A stretch of 64,000 nt of DNA from Desulfovibrio piger ATCC 29098 (GCF_000156375.1 NZ_DS996355.1:62001-126000), one strand, 5' to 3'. Positions 27,301 to 36,511 are shown, counted from the stretch's first letter. The notes: generated by a model from the sequence alone, not told the origin. Numbers and translations: made by a program.

Positions 27301-28622
27301 GGCGTATAGCCCCAGGGCTCGTACCAGGAGGGGAACACGCCCAGATCACAGGCGGCCAGCACCTCTTCGTAGCGCATGTTCAGGAAGCCGTCCTTGCCGT
27401 CGAGCTGGGCAGGGTCGAAGATGACCTGCACATGGTTCTCCGGCCTGTTGTCCAGGCCCAGACGCTGGCAGGCATTGAGGATGGGGTCGTTGGGCTGGTT
27501 GTAGACGTGGTGGCTGCTGATCCAGGAGCCGCCCTGGCCGGGGAGCTTGGCCGGATCGCCGCTGACGGCATCGGCATTGACCCCGCTGTGCCCGCCCATG
27601 ACCGCGCACAGGGCCAGTACATTGGACTGGGACTGGCTGAGGGCCGTATTGACCATGCCGAGGGCATCCAGGAACACGTCGATGCCCTTGTTGTGATATT
27701 CATAACGACCGGACACGAGGAAAATGCGGGTATCCTCGGGCAGCCGGCGGCGCAACAGACGGCTGGCGGCCTCCAGCAGCCGCTGACGGGAAGTCGCGGC
27801 CAGGCTTCTGTCCCGGCTGTAATCGGGGATGACGCGCAGATCCAGACCGTTGAGGGTCAGCACGTCGGGGGTACGTCCTAGGAAGACGCCCGCCTCGTCG
27901 GCCGTGATGCGGCTGACGGTGGTGAAGCAGTCGGCTTCGCGCGCCGAAGCCGTCTCCATGGAGCACTTGGCCGTGATGTTGTAGGCACCGGCCTCATGCT
28001 TGGGGTTGATCTGGTGCATCTGCTTGTAGATGTCGAAGCCGGAACCGGCCATGGAGCGCCCCAGCATGGTGGCGTGCGTGGTGAAGACCGTGCCCACATA
28101 GGGGGCGTTGGCCTTGAGGTAGAGCAGGCCGCCGCCGCACATCCATTCGTGGAAGTGGGCCAGGGCCGGGCCGTCGCCAGGGATATTCAGTGCCTTGCAG
28201 GCGGCTTCGATCACTTCGCCGCAGGCCGTGCTGAACATGACCGGTTCCACGTAGTCCCAGCCGCCGGAGATGGAGTCCACGCCGTAGCGGTTCCAGAGCG
28301 AGAAGAGCAGCTGGCTCTGGTCGTAGCGGTCACGGTAGCCGACCAGGATGACTTTGGGGCGGCCGGGGATGCTCCAGCGGCCGAAGCGGCAGCTCAGGTT
28401 GCGCCGGTCGGTCTCCTGGCGCAGTTCCTGCCAGCAGGGCTCGTCGGTTTCTTCAAAGTCGGGATTGTTGCCCAGGTCGGGCCCCAGAAGAAAATAATTT
28501 TCTCCAAAGGTAGCCAGGGCCTCCAGGATCTTGCTGCTGACGACGGCATAGATGCCGCCGACCTTGTTGCAGACCTCCCAGCTGACTTCAAAGAGGGTCG
28601 CGTTTGACAGATCTTGTGACAT
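24375..28622 (-). CDS. Glycogen synthase/alpha-glucan phosphorylase fusion
   Basis: The 1415-residue protein is a head-to-tail fusion. Residues 1 to about 555 match the GT3 (eukaryotic-type) glycogen synthase, with SWEVCNKVGGIYAVVSSK at the start (donor-binding KVGGIY), HFHEWMCGGGLLY (about 160) and a late FPSWYEPWGYTP region (about 430). From about 575 comes an alpha-glucan phosphorylase of the short GT35 type: a DUF3417-like entry (LAHNLWWSWHPE), FSTEYGLSECLPIYSGGLG (about 671), HMNEGHSAF (about 824) and the PLP lysine in GTSGQKVAVNGG (residue 1167). ATG 28622 is used because AGGAGA precedes it. It is the last gene of the glycogen operon. Elongation and phosphorolysis of one polymer in one chain is notable. 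Confidence 0.9.
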   Translation of the reverse strand: MSQDLSNATLFEVSWEVCNKVGGIYAVVSSKILEALATFGENYFLLGPDLGNNPDFEETDEPCWQELRQETDRRNLSCRFGRWSIPGRPKVILVGYRDRYDQSQLLFSLWNRYGVDSISGGWDYVEPVMFSTACGEVIEAACKALNIPGDGPALAHFHEWMCGGGLLYLKANAPYVGTVFTTHATMLGRSMAGSGFDIYKQMHQINPKHEAGAYNITAKCSMETASAREADCFTTVSRITADEAGVFLGRTPDVLTLNGLDLRVIPDYSRDRSLAATSRQRLLEAASRLLRRRLPEDTRIFLVSGRYEYHNKGIDVFLDALGMVNTALSQSQSNVLALCAVMGGHSGVNADAVSGDPAKLPGQGGSWISSHHVYNQPNDPILNACQRLGLDNRPENHVQVIFDPAQLDGKDGFLNMRYEEVLAACDLGVFPSWYEPWGYTPQESAAHAVPTVTTDLSGFGMWVRSSQREKNGVTIIRRRQTSYDETAASLRDVLLNYASLPEEQMQEHWRMVRHVAEGCSWEQFFPYYVQAYGLALDKARQRSSQPAGSGTTLTRVLAATMSTTPNLHSFTALTSLPPAIGRLRELAHNLWWSWHPECHYLFSALNEEEWERSNHNPIATLEKATRARLIIVAHEQSYLRLYNQTMAAFDAYMAEAPQSFGPLTPQQPLAYFSTEYGLSECLPIYSGGLGVLSGDHLKSASDLNIPLVAVGLLYKNGYFRQIIDKNGDQTPVYPENDFAALPIEQVKDQDGKPREIYLQMPGRRLHVQIWLVRVGRVNLYLLDTNLPSNTAEDRKITAHLYEADRDIRLRQEILLGRGGVSMLRALDIRPAAYHMNEGHSAFLIFERIRLLMQENGLSFEEAGEVVRGSTLFTTHTPVDAGNERFSLESMEAYFKPYIQTVGISWQTLVNMGRFEGSERNVFEMTVLALKYSMKANGVSALHGVVSRHMWQEGWQGVPVAEIPISSVTNGIHVPSYAGPAMRPLLQKYLGEGWQELTSDDQKWTRIADIPDADLWTARQTQKKHLLEAIRSSLPEFFKKFAIPYEKQQEMTSRLTPETLVIGFARRFAPYKRATLLFADVDRLARILEKNGQPVIFVFAGKAHPADTQGIGLIREVFQHMLSPRFFGKIFFIEDYSLAVSRLMVQGCDVWLNNPRRPYEACGTSGQKVAVNGGLNLSVADGWWCEGYNGTNGWTIGPLVAKGSLGPEQSDYDDAASLYSLLEDKVVPLYFERDADNRPHNWLLRVRKAMQTLIAQYSSHRMLRDYLSDYYIPAATSHQEIRSNHYALARHLTHWKQDVNVRFGSVQMDTIRIEGIKEDSLLDGQSLHVAVTVHPGSMKLDELLVQLVAGPGDGSTFTETPDVVEMQPESEGVDGTMTFVCSYTPSRSGAHVYGVRVMPCTEGLSSPLETRLVLWG

Positions 28623-28726
28623 TGAGACGGATTCTCCTTGCATTCATGAAAGCCCCCGGGGACGACTTCCGGGCCCTGCCTTCATGCAGGGCATGGCCCG
28701 CCAGGCAGGTCGCGCCGGGAAAAGCG

Positions 28727-29938
28727 CTAACCGCGGGGCGTACCGGCAGCGGGCAGGGGGGCATCCAGGGTCAGGCCGAAGTCGGCCAGTACGTTCATGT
28801 AGTTGATGTAGGCATCATAGGGGGTGCCGTACGGATTGAAATAGCTGTGCACGTCGCCGTCGGCGAACCACTTGGTGCACATATAATAGAAATGGTCGGA
28901 TGTCTGCAGGCGCCGCCAGGTACACAGCAGATCTTCGTTGCCGCTGGCCTTCACCTTTTCTTCCAGACGGTAGACAGCCGTGATGGCGTCCTGCTGCATG
29001 TCATTGCCCAGCCAGGCGGTCAGGTCGCGCTCGGCGTCGGCCCAGGACATGAAATTGTGCACGTCGAGACTGGCCACGGGCTGGAACATGGCCGCCGCTT
29101 CGGTGGGCGTCACGAAGCTGAAGCCCGGCAGGGAAAGCAGGACGTCCGGCAGGGCTTCCATGAACTGGAAGATGCCCGTGGATTCCCACTGGTGCTCGCC
29201 GAAGGTCTCGTAGTCCATGAACAGGTTGATGATGTCCCCTGAGGCCCCGGAGGCCTGGGCCCAGCTGGCGAATTTTTCCGCCGTCAGCGGGAATTCCGGC
29301 CATTCATGATTGGAGAAGCGAAAGGCGATGTCGTCGGAAAGACGGTAGTTCTTGAGCAGCAGGTGCAGGGATTCGCACCCTGACGGCTTGTAGACGAAGT
29401 TGGGGCTGCGCCAGCCCAGCACATGATCGGCACCTTCCGCCAGGATGGCCTTGTAGCCCATCTCTTCCACGGTGCGGGCCAGGGCGTTGTTGTAGATGAG
29501 TTCGGTATTGCGGAACGAGGTGGGCCGCACGCCGAACAGCTCTTCGATACGGTCGTCGTGCAGACGGACCTGCTCCCGGAACTCGTCAGGCGAATAGAGG
29601 AAGGCCAGGGAGTGGTTGTAGGTCTCGGAAAGCAGCTCCACGCAGCCGGTGGCCACCAGCTCCCGGTAGCTCTGGATGACTTCCGGGGCGTAGGTCTCGA
29701 ACTGGTCCAGGGCCGTGCCGGAGATGGAGAAACTCACCTTGAACTGCCCCTCATGGCGCCGGATGAGCTTGAGCAGCAGGGCGTTCATGGGCAGATAGCA
29801 TTTGCGAGCCACCTTGAGCAGGATGCCGCAGTTGGCGTTCTCGTCCTCGTACCAGGAATTGGCGCCGATATCGAAGAAGGTGTAGTGGCGCAGACGGTAC
29901 GGCTGGTGTACCTGAAAATAGAAACAGATGGCGGACAT
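28727..29938 (-). CDS. Glycoside hydrolase family 57 alpha-amylase/glucanotransferase
   Basis: The 403-residue GH57 enzyme hydrolyses or rearranges alpha-1,4-glucans in the cytoplasm; no signal peptide is present. Conserved regions are ICFYFQVHQPYRLR at the N terminus, the nucleophile region VELLSETYNHSLAF (about 115), FRNTELIYNN (about 152) and the acid/base region LFMDYETFGEHQWES (about 247-261). Start ATG 29938 follows GGGGAGGAG. It begins one base after the stop of the upstream glycosyltransferase, inside the glycogen operon. Alpha-amylase is most likely; branching or 4-alpha-glucanotransferase activity is possible in GH57. Confidence 0.9.
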   Translation of the reverse strand: MSAICFYFQVHQPYRLRHYTFFDIGANSWYEDENANCGILLKVARKCYLPMNALLLKLIRRHEGQFKVSFSISGTALDQFETYAPEVIQSYRELVATGCVELLSETYNHSLAFLYSPDEFREQVRLHDDRIEELFGVRPTSFRNTELIYNNALARTVEEMGYKAILAEGADHVLGWRSPNFVYKPSGCESLHLLLKNYRLSDDIAFRFSNHEWPEFPLTAEKFASWAQASGASGDIINLFMDYETFGEHQWESTGIFQFMEALPDVLLSLPGFSFVTPTEAAAMFQPVASLDVHNFMSWADAERDLTAWLGNDMQQDAITAVYRLEEKVKASGNEDLLCTWRRLQTSDHFYYMCTKWFADGDVHSYFNPYGTPYDAYINYMNVLADFGLTLDAPLPAAGTPRG

Positions 29939-29939
29939 G

Positions 29940-31403
29940 CTATCTCCTCCCCGCGGCAAGCTGGTCGTAGATGGCGCGCAGCTTGGTGGCGGCATTCTCC
30001 CAGCGGATGTTCTTCAGTTCTTCACGGCAGTTGCGGACCTCTTCAGCGGCCAGCAGGGGATAGGCCAGCAGGGCGCATACCTTGTTGGCCATTTCCCGCA
30101 CATCCCAGAAATCGACCTTGATGGCGTTGCGTACCACTTCCGCCACACCGGACTGGCGCGAGATGAGGACGGGGACGTCGTAGGCCATGGCTTCCAGCGG
30201 CGCGATGCCGAAGGGCTCGGAAACGCTGGGCATGACGTAAAGGTCGCTCATGGCGTACATGCGGTCCACTTCGCCGTTGCGCAAAAAACCCGTGAAATGG
30301 AAGCGGTCACCGATGCGCAGGTGGGCCACACGGCGTACCATGTTGGGCAGCATGTCGCCGCTGCCGGCCATGATGAAGCGCGTGTGGGGCAGACGGTCCA
30401 GTACCAGCTTGGCGGCTTCGACAAAATAATCGGGGCCTTTCTGGTAGGTGACGCGGCCCATGAACAGGACCCGCTTCTCATGACGGCAGCGCTCGGGGAT
30501 GACCACGCTCTTGCGGATGTCATTGCGGGAAACGGCGTTGTGGACCACGGAGATCTTTTCCTCGGGGATGCCGTATTGCGCCATGACTTCCTGCTTGGTG
30601 TAGTGGCTCACGGCCACGACGCGGTCGGCGGCTTCCATGCCGGCTTTTTCGATGCCGGCCACGGCCCGGTTGAGGTTGTCGCCGCTGCGGTCGTGCTCCA
30701 GGGCATGGATGTGGGCCACCAGCGGTTTGCCCGTCAGCTGCTTGACCAGCATCCCCGCCGGATAGGTCATCCAGTCGTGGACATGGATGACGTCGAATTC
30801 CAGGCGTCCGGCGATGACGGCCGCCGCGCAGGCATAGCGGTAGACTTCGCTCATAAGGTCTTCGCCGTAGCCGCCGTGCAGTGTCAGGGTCTCGCACTGT
30901 TCCTGGGTCTCCGTGAGCTCGCGCAGCAGGCGTTCCCGTTCCGGGCCCTCGTGCTGCAAAACGGTCCGCAGGGTCGGGTCGGCCAGACGCTTGCCGGAAA
31001 GCAGGCGCTGGAGCTCCCGGTGCTCTTTCAGATAGCTGCCGCTGTTCAGATAGGGACGCAGCGGCGAGTCGATGTATTCCAGATGCAGTTTCTCGCGCCA
31101 GATCTCTTCCATCTCGTCCCGGAAACCGGGGACGAGCTCCGTGTACTGGCGGTCATGCCAGACCTCGCGCACGTCTTCTTCGCGATGGAGACGGGTGCTG
31201 CGGGTGCAGATCCGGGTGCCCGAGGCGGAAAACATGGTCAGGCCGTCCTGCAGATGGACGGGACGGTCACTTTCGGCACGGGGCAGGACAAAGAAGATCT
31301 CCGTGCCTTTCTTGGCCAGAGCCGTGGCCATGCCCTGGCAGGCCGTGCCCAGCCCGCCGCTTTTGAAGGGAGGGAATTCCCAGCCGAACATGAGGACGCG
31401 CAT
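29940..31403 (-). CDS. Glycogen synthase-like glycosyltransferase (GT4/GT5)
   Basis: The 487-residue GT-B enzyme begins with MRVLMFGWEFPPFKSGGLG, the K-x-G-G-L donor motif of starch/glycogen synthases and related GT4 enzymes. VIHVHDWMTYPAGML (about 205) and the donor domain follow: FMGRVTYQKGPDYFVEAA (about 315), SGDMLPNMVR and the E-x7-E motif in SVSEPFGIAPLEAMAYDV (about 402). It overlaps by one base (TAATG) with the debranching-enzyme stop upstream and precedes the GH57 gene by one base. It probably elongates alpha-glucan, or makes a maltooligosaccharide primer, alongside the GT3 domain of the fusion. Confidence 0.88.
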   Translation of the reverse strand: MRVLMFGWEFPPFKSGGLGTACQGMATALAKKGTEIFFVLPRAESDRPVHLQDGLTMFSASGTRICTRSTRLHREEDVREVWHDRQYTELVPGFRDEMEEIWREKLHLEYIDSPLRPYLNSGSYLKEHRELQRLLSGKRLADPTLRTVLQHEGPERERLLRELTETQEQCETLTLHGGYGEDLMSEVYRYACAAAVIAGRLEFDVIHVHDWMTYPAGMLVKQLTGKPLVAHIHALEHDRSGDNLNRAVAGIEKAGMEAADRVVAVSHYTKQEVMAQYGIPEEKISVVHNAVSRNDIRKSVVIPERCRHEKRVLFMGRVTYQKGPDYFVEAAKLVLDRLPHTRFIMAGSGDMLPNMVRRVAHLRIGDRFHFTGFLRNGEVDRMYAMSDLYVMPSVSEPFGIAPLEAMAYDVPVLISRQSGVAEVVRNAIKVDFWDVREMANKVCALLAYPLLAAEEVRNCREELKNIRWENAATKLRAIYDQLAAGRR

Positions 31404-33448
31404 TACCTGTCTCCTTGCAGCAGGGCATGTTCCCACTGCGCATAGGCCTGGGGAGCCACCTTTTCCAGCCTGCCCAGCAGGCGCAGGCATTCGGCCACGC
31501 TCCAGGCCTGGGCGATGCAGCCGTTGGGCAGATGCGGCGGATCGCCGTCGAAGATCTCGGAGATGCTCCCGATACCGGCGCCGCCCAAATGGCTGCCGAA
31601 GAGGGGCGTCAGGGTGTGCAGCAAGTCGCGCGCCGCGCCTTCCTCATCCCAGGCCGCCCGCAGCAGGGCATCGCCGTAAGCGCCCAGGAGCCAGGGCCAG
31701 ACCGTGCCCTGATGGTAGGCTTTGTCACGCTCTGCGGGCCCGCCTTCATAAAGGGAGCAGTATTCGTTGGCGCTGGGGGCCAGCGTGCGCAGCCCGCAGG
31801 GGGTCAGCAGGCACTGGCGCACGCGCGAGACCGCGGGGGCGTAGTTGTCTTCTTCAAGGATGGGGAAGGGCAGGGAAACGGCGAACAGCTGGTTGGGGCG
31901 CACGCGGAAGTCCCGCTCGCCGTCCCGCCAGACGTCGGCCAGATAGTCGCCCCGGTAATCCCTGATCCAGTGCCGGTGCACGAAGACGGCGCGCATGCGG
32001 TCCCGCTGGTCGACGGAATTTTGCCAGTGGGGCTCGTCGAAGCGCCGGGCAAGATGGTCGGCAAAGGCCAGGGCGTTGTACCACAGGGCGCTGATCTCCA
32101 CCGGCTGGCCGTGCCGCGGTGTGACGGGCCTGCCGTCGACCACGGCGTCCATCCAGGTGAGCTGGGTCTGCTCGTCGCCCACATTGAGGAAGCCTTCCTC
32201 ATCGGCATGGACGAAAGGCACCTGTCCTCCGGCATAGGCACGGAGGATCTCCTTGATGGCGGGCCAGCAGTGCTCTTTCACAAAGTCCATGCGTTGGGGA
32301 TCGGCCTGGAGCAGCATCTGCACGGCCCAGATATACCAGAGGGAGGCGTCCACCGAGTTGTAGGCATGACGGCCGTCGGCGGAAAAGACGTTGGGGATGA
32401 GTCCGTCACGCACGGCGGCACCCATGCCGGCAAGGATCTGCTCGCCCAGGGCCTGGCGACCGGCAAAAAACGTCAGGCCGGGCAGGGCGATCATGGTGTC
32501 GCGTCCCCAGGAGCCGAACCAGTGGTATCCGGCCACGATGCTGTCGATCCGGCCGGTCGTGCTGCCGGGCGTGGTGACGAGGAAACGTTCCCCTTCCCGG
32601 GCCAGATGTTTTTGCAGGCTGTCCGCCTCTTCTTCCCTGAGCCGGCGCAGGCTCTCTTCCTGCCACAGACGGTCGAAGTCATGCCGGCTGTGTTCCTTTT
32701 GCAGGCTCTCCGTGGAAACGGTAAGGTAGACGGCATGGCCGGGGACAAGGTCCACTTCGAAGGTCCCGGGCATGAACAGGTCTTCCTGGAAGGGAAAGCC
32801 CCGCTCCTGTTCCACGAGGTATTCGATATTGTAGTACCAGTCCTGGGCCGTCTGCCAGGAGGAAGGGCCGTCCATCTGCAAAAAAAGCTCGGGCAGCTGG
32901 GGATCCGGGCGGACGGAAGCCCCGTATAGGGTCGGGGAGACGCTGCCGTCGATGGCCTTGTCAGCCCGGATGACGGTATGCATGTTGCGGCAGGCCAGCA
33001 GGGGCTTGATGCGCAGGCGCAGGGGCGGGGTCTCGGGGCTGGCGATATTGGCCTTGTAGCGCACGAGGAGGACATGCCGCCCCGGCAGCAGCATGAGCTC
33101 GCGGGTCAGGGTCACATCACCGAAGCGATAGCGAAAAGAGGGCCAGAGCCCGGCAGAGGCGGCCTGCATGTATTCGTGCCCGCGCGGGAAGTATACGCCC
33201 GGATGTTTGCGGCACGAGAAGAAGAATTCCCTGCCTGCCATGAGCAGGGATTCCTCGAGCGTGGAGAGCAGCACATGGCGGCCTGCGGGCCGGGAAAGCT
33301 CGGTGACGAACAGGCCGTGGTACTTGCGCGTATTGCAGCATACCAGCGAGCTGGAGGCATAGTCGCCCAGACCGTTGGTCTCCAGCCACTCCTTACGGAG
33401 GGCCTTGCGCAGGTTCTGGCAGGCAGGACGGTCAAACTGGAATTTCAT
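31403..33448 (-). CDS. Glycogen debranching enzyme (amylo-alpha-1,6-glucosidase, GH133)
   Basis: The 681-residue protein has the archaeal/bacterial debranching layout. An N-terminal domain (about 1-270) starts with KEWLETNGLGDYASSSLVCC and RKYHGLFV. A C-terminal six-hairpin catalytic domain (about 290-670) contains GYHWFGSWGRDTMIALPGL (about 312), WYIWAVQMLL, and GTVWPWLLGAYGDALL near residue 588. It removes alpha-1,6-linked branches from glycogen. It is the first gene of the four-gene leftward operon and ends one base into the next start. A 260-base gap upstream (33449-33709) must hold the promoter; no other gene is seen there. Confidence 0.92.
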   Translation of the reverse strand: MKFQFDRPACQNLRKALRKEWLETNGLGDYASSSLVCCNTRKYHGLFVTELSRPAGRHVLLSTLEESLLMAGREFFFSCRKHPGVYFPRGHEYMQAASAGLWPSFRYRFGDVTLTRELMLLPGRHVLLVRYKANIASPETPPLRLRIKPLLACRNMHTVIRADKAIDGSVSPTLYGASVRPDPQLPELFLQMDGPSSWQTAQDWYYNIEYLVEQERGFPFQEDLFMPGTFEVDLVPGHAVYLTVSTESLQKEHSRHDFDRLWQEESLRRLREEEADSLQKHLAREGERFLVTTPGSTTGRIDSIVAGYHWFGSWGRDTMIALPGLTFFAGRQALGEQILAGMGAAVRDGLIPNVFSADGRHAYNSVDASLWYIWAVQMLLQADPQRMDFVKEHCWPAIKEILRAYAGGQVPFVHADEEGFLNVGDEQTQLTWMDAVVDGRPVTPRHGQPVEISALWYNALAFADHLARRFDEPHWQNSVDQRDRMRAVFVHRHWIRDYRGDYLADVWRDGERDFRVRPNQLFAVSLPFPILEEDNYAPAVSRVRQCLLTPCGLRTLAPSANEYCSLYEGGPAERDKAYHQGTVWPWLLGAYGDALLRAAWDEEGAARDLLHTLTPLFGSHLGGAGIGSISEIFDGDPPHLPNGCIAQAWSVAECLRLLGRLEKVAPQAYAQWEHALLQGDR

Positions 33449-33662
33449 GTATCCTCCTCAACCGGAAAGGATGGACATATCCGCGGAGACCGTGGAGAGG
33501 GGCCGCTGCATCCGCGAAAGTGCAGGGCGGGGAAGGGCAAAGCGGCGTCTTTCCGGGGCTGACGGCCGCTTCATGTTTGGTTTCAATATACGTCAGCTCT
33601 TGCGGGGATGTCAAAACAGCTTTCCTGAAGGAAGGCTAGGCACGCTTTCGGCAGACAGTATG

Positions 33663-33696
33663 ACAAGGGGACGGCGTTTTCACGTCGTCCCCTTGT
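33663..33696. terminator. Hairpin downstream of the sensor gene
   Basis: The stem ACAAGGGGACG / CGTCCCCTTGT encloses a 12-base loop just past the end of the leftward sensor gene at 33710. There is no good T run, so it may be a weak terminator or a transcript-stabilising hairpin. Confidence 0.5.
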
Positions 33697-33709
33697 GTGG
33701 TCTTCGGGA

Positions 33710-35797
33710 TCAGGCCCGGGAAGGGGCGTCCTCTCCGGCCAGGGCGGAGCGAAGGTCGTCTGCGGGGATCTCACGCAATGCCAGCACCATGGCGGGATCG
33801 AAAGCCGGGCTGGACGACAGGATGTCCAGGGCCTGCTCGATGGGCATACCCTGTCTGTAGGCCCGGTCGCTGACCATGGAGCAAAAGGCGTTGACCACGG
33901 CCAGCAGGCGGGCATGGGGATTGATCTGATCGCCCTTCAGGGCCCGCGGGCCGCTGCCGTCGAATTTTTCGTTCATGTCATGCAGGGCTTCGGGCACAGG
34001 CAGACCGAAATTGATCCCGTACAGGACGCGGAAGGCATATTCCGAAGATTGCAGCACGGCCTGCTGTTCCTCGGGAGTGAGCTTGCCGCTTTTGCGCAGC
34101 AGGTGGTGCGGCACGAAGATCTTGCCGATCTGGGAAAGCTGGGAGGCCATGCGCAACGTCAGGACAGCCGTATCGTCCAGCTCCATGTGCCGGGCCAGCA
34201 GCTCCGCCACATGCCGCATCTTCCGCGTATGGCCCACCAGATTGGGGTCCACATATTCCACGGCGCGCACCAGGGCTTCCATAAGATGCTGCTGGCGTTC
34301 CTGGGCTTTCTGGGCCTGCCTGCGGAAACGGGTGATATCCTTGAAAATGGCCACGACGCTTCCGGGAAGGGGGGCTTCCTTGTCGGCCTCCTGTTCCTGC
34401 CTGTCCAGGAAGACATAGAGGGAGACCCTGTAAAGATGTTCCTTGCCGTCAGAGCCGGGCAGGGCCAGCTCCACGCCATCGAAGGACGGTTCCTTGATCT
34501 TGCGTTCGATGCCTGCCTGCAATTTGCGGGCGGCTTCTTCAGGAAAGAGGTCGCTGGGGGATTTCCCGGCCAGCTCCTCCTGCCGGGTACTGCCGCAGAT
34601 CTTGGCAAATTCGGGATTGAAGATGCGGACGCCGTCCGTGGTACTGAACAGGACAAGGCCCAGGCGCATGGAGTCGTTGACGCTGTCCAGCACCTGCTTC
34701 TGGTCACGGATGACGGTATACAGGGCCTTGAAGTAGGCGGCCGAGGCCCTGTGGGCCCGCCCCACCAAACAAGAGACCCCAAAGGCCAGCAGCAGGCCGA
34801 TCCCAAGGCTGGTCAGAAGGCCGACGGCGTAGATCTGCAGGGATTTGCGGAGGATCTCGCCGTCGATGTCCGCAGCGGGCAGGGAGGCCACCAGCATCAG
34901 CGTACTGGGAAGTGAGGAGATGAAGGCCAGGGAATAGACGGCATCCCCTCCGGCCATGGCGGGACGTTTTTTGAAGTCCAGCGAATGGGCACCGGCCACG
35001 CCTGCACGAAGAGGGAACCTTTGCAGGGCGCCGTCTTGCAGCATGAAGACACTGCTCCTGTCCGGGAAAAGGTCCACCAGCTTGAGCTGGCTTTCCTTGT
35101 CCTGCAGGATGTTCGTCAGGGCCGCATCCATGGGGAAGCACAAAAGCAGGCAGCCGACGACGCGGGGCCTGTCCTTGCCGCTGACTTCGAACAGGGGAGC
35201 CCCGGCCTGCAAGGCAAAATGGTCATCATGCTTGTGGATGGCGCCAAAGGAAAGCGTCCTCGAGGTGATGGCCTGCTGGACGAGAAGGTCATCGTCATGG
35301 TTGTCGGCAGCATCAGAGGCACTGTCCACGATCTTCTGGCCATCGGGCAGGAACATGCGGATGCGGTCAAGATCGTTCTGGTAGGCGATATCCGCCAGCA
35401 GCTGCTGCATGTATTCGCGCTGATCCAGTAAGGACAGCTGGTCGCTGTCGGACCCGGGGCCGGCGGTACGGGAACTTTTGTCCAGCAGGGCGGGAGGCAG
35501 GGCGGTCATGTCTGTGGCGAACAGGCGGACGCTCTCCGAGAGGGCCAGCGTATTGGTCTGTTCCAGCATGGTCCGCCGCCAGTCCTGCAGGCGGATCTGC
35601 ATGGTGTCGATCCTGGACAGGAGGAAGCGGTTCTTGTCCGCCAGGATGGCCTGGGTGCTTCTGTCGACCTGCAGGGAACACAGGGCGTAGGAAAGCAGCA
35701 GGACCAGCACGAAAAGCACAAGGCTGATACTGATGCCCAGCCGTTTGCTCATGAAGTGGTGCGGCTTGGCGGGGATATCGGGATCGGGAGTGTACAT
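33710..35797 (-). CDS. Membrane sensor with PAS and degenerate HD-GYP domain
   Basis: The 695-residue protein has a first helix (GISISLVLFVLVLLLSYAL, about 21-39), a periplasmic sensor region of about 275 residues, a second helix (IYAVGLLTSLGIGLLLAFG, about 325), a PAS domain (about 370-470) and an HD-GYP-like C terminus (about 490-650). The catalytic HD pair is changed: the expected HDIGKI reads SQIGKIFVP, and the GYP stretch reads FDGSGPRALKG. It is therefore unlikely to hydrolyse cyclic-di-GMP but may bind it. It starts 3 bases after the lapG-like stop and shares its transcript, a position where LapD would be expected. Confidence 0.8.
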   Translation of the reverse strand: MYTPDPDIPAKPHHFMSKRLGISISLVLFVLVLLLSYALCSLQVDRSTQAILADKNRFLLSRIDTMQIRLQDWRRTMLEQTNTLALSESVRLFATDMTALPPALLDKSSRTAGPGSDSDQLSLLDQREYMQQLLADIAYQNDLDRIRMFLPDGQKIVDSASDAADNHDDDLLVQQAITSRTLSFGAIHKHDDHFALQAGAPLFEVSGKDRPRVVGCLLLCFPMDAALTNILQDKESQLKLVDLFPDRSSVFMLQDGALQRFPLRAGVAGAHSLDFKKRPAMAGGDAVYSLAFISSLPSTLMLVASLPAADIDGEILRKSLQIYAVGLLTSLGIGLLLAFGVSCLVGRAHRASAAYFKALYTVIRDQKQVLDSVNDSMRLGLVLFSTTDGVRIFNPEFAKICGSTRQEELAGKSPSDLFPEEAARKLQAGIERKIKEPSFDGVELALPGSDGKEHLYRVSLYVFLDRQEQEADKEAPLPGSVVAIFKDITRFRRQAQKAQERQQHLMEALVRAVEYVDPNLVGHTRKMRHVAELLARHMELDDTAVLTLRMASQLSQIGKIFVPHHLLRKSGKLTPEEQQAVLQSSEYAFRVLYGINFGLPVPEALHDMNEKFDGSGPRALKGDQINPHARLLAVVNAFCSMVSDRAYRQGMPIEQALDILSSSPAFDPAMVLALREIPADDLRSALAGEDAPSRA

Positions 35798-35800
35798 GGG

Positions 35801-36511
35801 CTACTCGTTTGTTTTTTTGCCACGCATATGGGCCCAGCGTGCCTTCTCGTTGAACGAGAACTGCGGGACGTAATGGCGCAGGCGTCCCTGGGGCAAAATG
35901 GCATTACTGATGTTGTCCAGGATGACGATGTCATTGTCCATGTAGACGGCCAGAACGGCGTGGGACAGACGGCGCAGGGTATCGCGCAGGACGACGATAC
36001 GCAGTTTGTCCGTATCCATGCCCAGTTCTTTGAGCGTGAAATATTTGACGATGGCGTAATCTTCGCAGTCACCTGATTTTTTAAGGAACAGATTGGGCCA
36101 GACCCAGTAGTCGGCCTTGCCCCAGTTGGTGATATCCTCGCGGTAGGGAAAACGGTTCCAGAACGTGTTGACATAGCGCAGCAGCTCCATGCCGCTTTTG
36201 CCCCGTGCCCCCTGTTTGAAGGAATCCCAGGTGGCGGTCCTGGTAAAGACTTTGCCGTTGACGAAGATGGGTTCCAATTCGTTCATGCGGCGGACTTCGG
36301 CCCAGGCCGGCAGGCTGTCGAGAGGGCGCCGAAATTCCACGGTCCCGAACAGGGGGATGCTGTCGGCCCGCGCAGGAAGGGCGCCGAAAAGACCGGCCAG
36401 GAAAACAGCAACACAGGCGATGGTACATGCGATCCGGTGCGGGCGTATGACCGGGGACCGGAGGGGAGACCGGGCCGGAGGAGATACGGGGGGAAAGCGC
36501 GCAGGGAGCAT
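35801..36511 (-). CDS. lapG: LapG-like periplasmic cysteine protease
   Basis: The 236-residue protein belongs to the bacterial transglutaminase-like cysteine proteinase family. The catalytic triad is visible: cysteine in SGDCEDYAIVKY (about 149), histidine in RLSHAVLAVY (about 186) and aspartate in VILDNIS (about 199). A signal anchor (ACTIACVAVFLAGLFGALPA, about 28-47) follows a basic proline-rich leader; the true start may be internal, since no good ribosome site precedes ATG 36511. In the Lap system LapG cleaves the surface adhesin and releases biofilm cells. No LapA-type adhesin gene is in the window. It is divergent from the type I secretion operon. Confidence 0.85.
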   Translation of the reverse strand: MLPARFPPVSPPARSPLRSPVIRPHRIACTIACVAVFLAGLFGALPARADSIPLFGTVEFRRPLDSLPAWAEVRRMNELEPIFVNGKVFTRTATWDSFKQGARGKSGMELLRYVNTFWNRFPYREDITNWGKADYWVWPNLFLKKSGDCEDYAIVKYFTLKELGMDTDKLRIVVLRDTLRRLSHAVLAVYMDNDIVILDNISNAILPQGRLRHYVPQFSFNEKARWAHMRGKKTNE

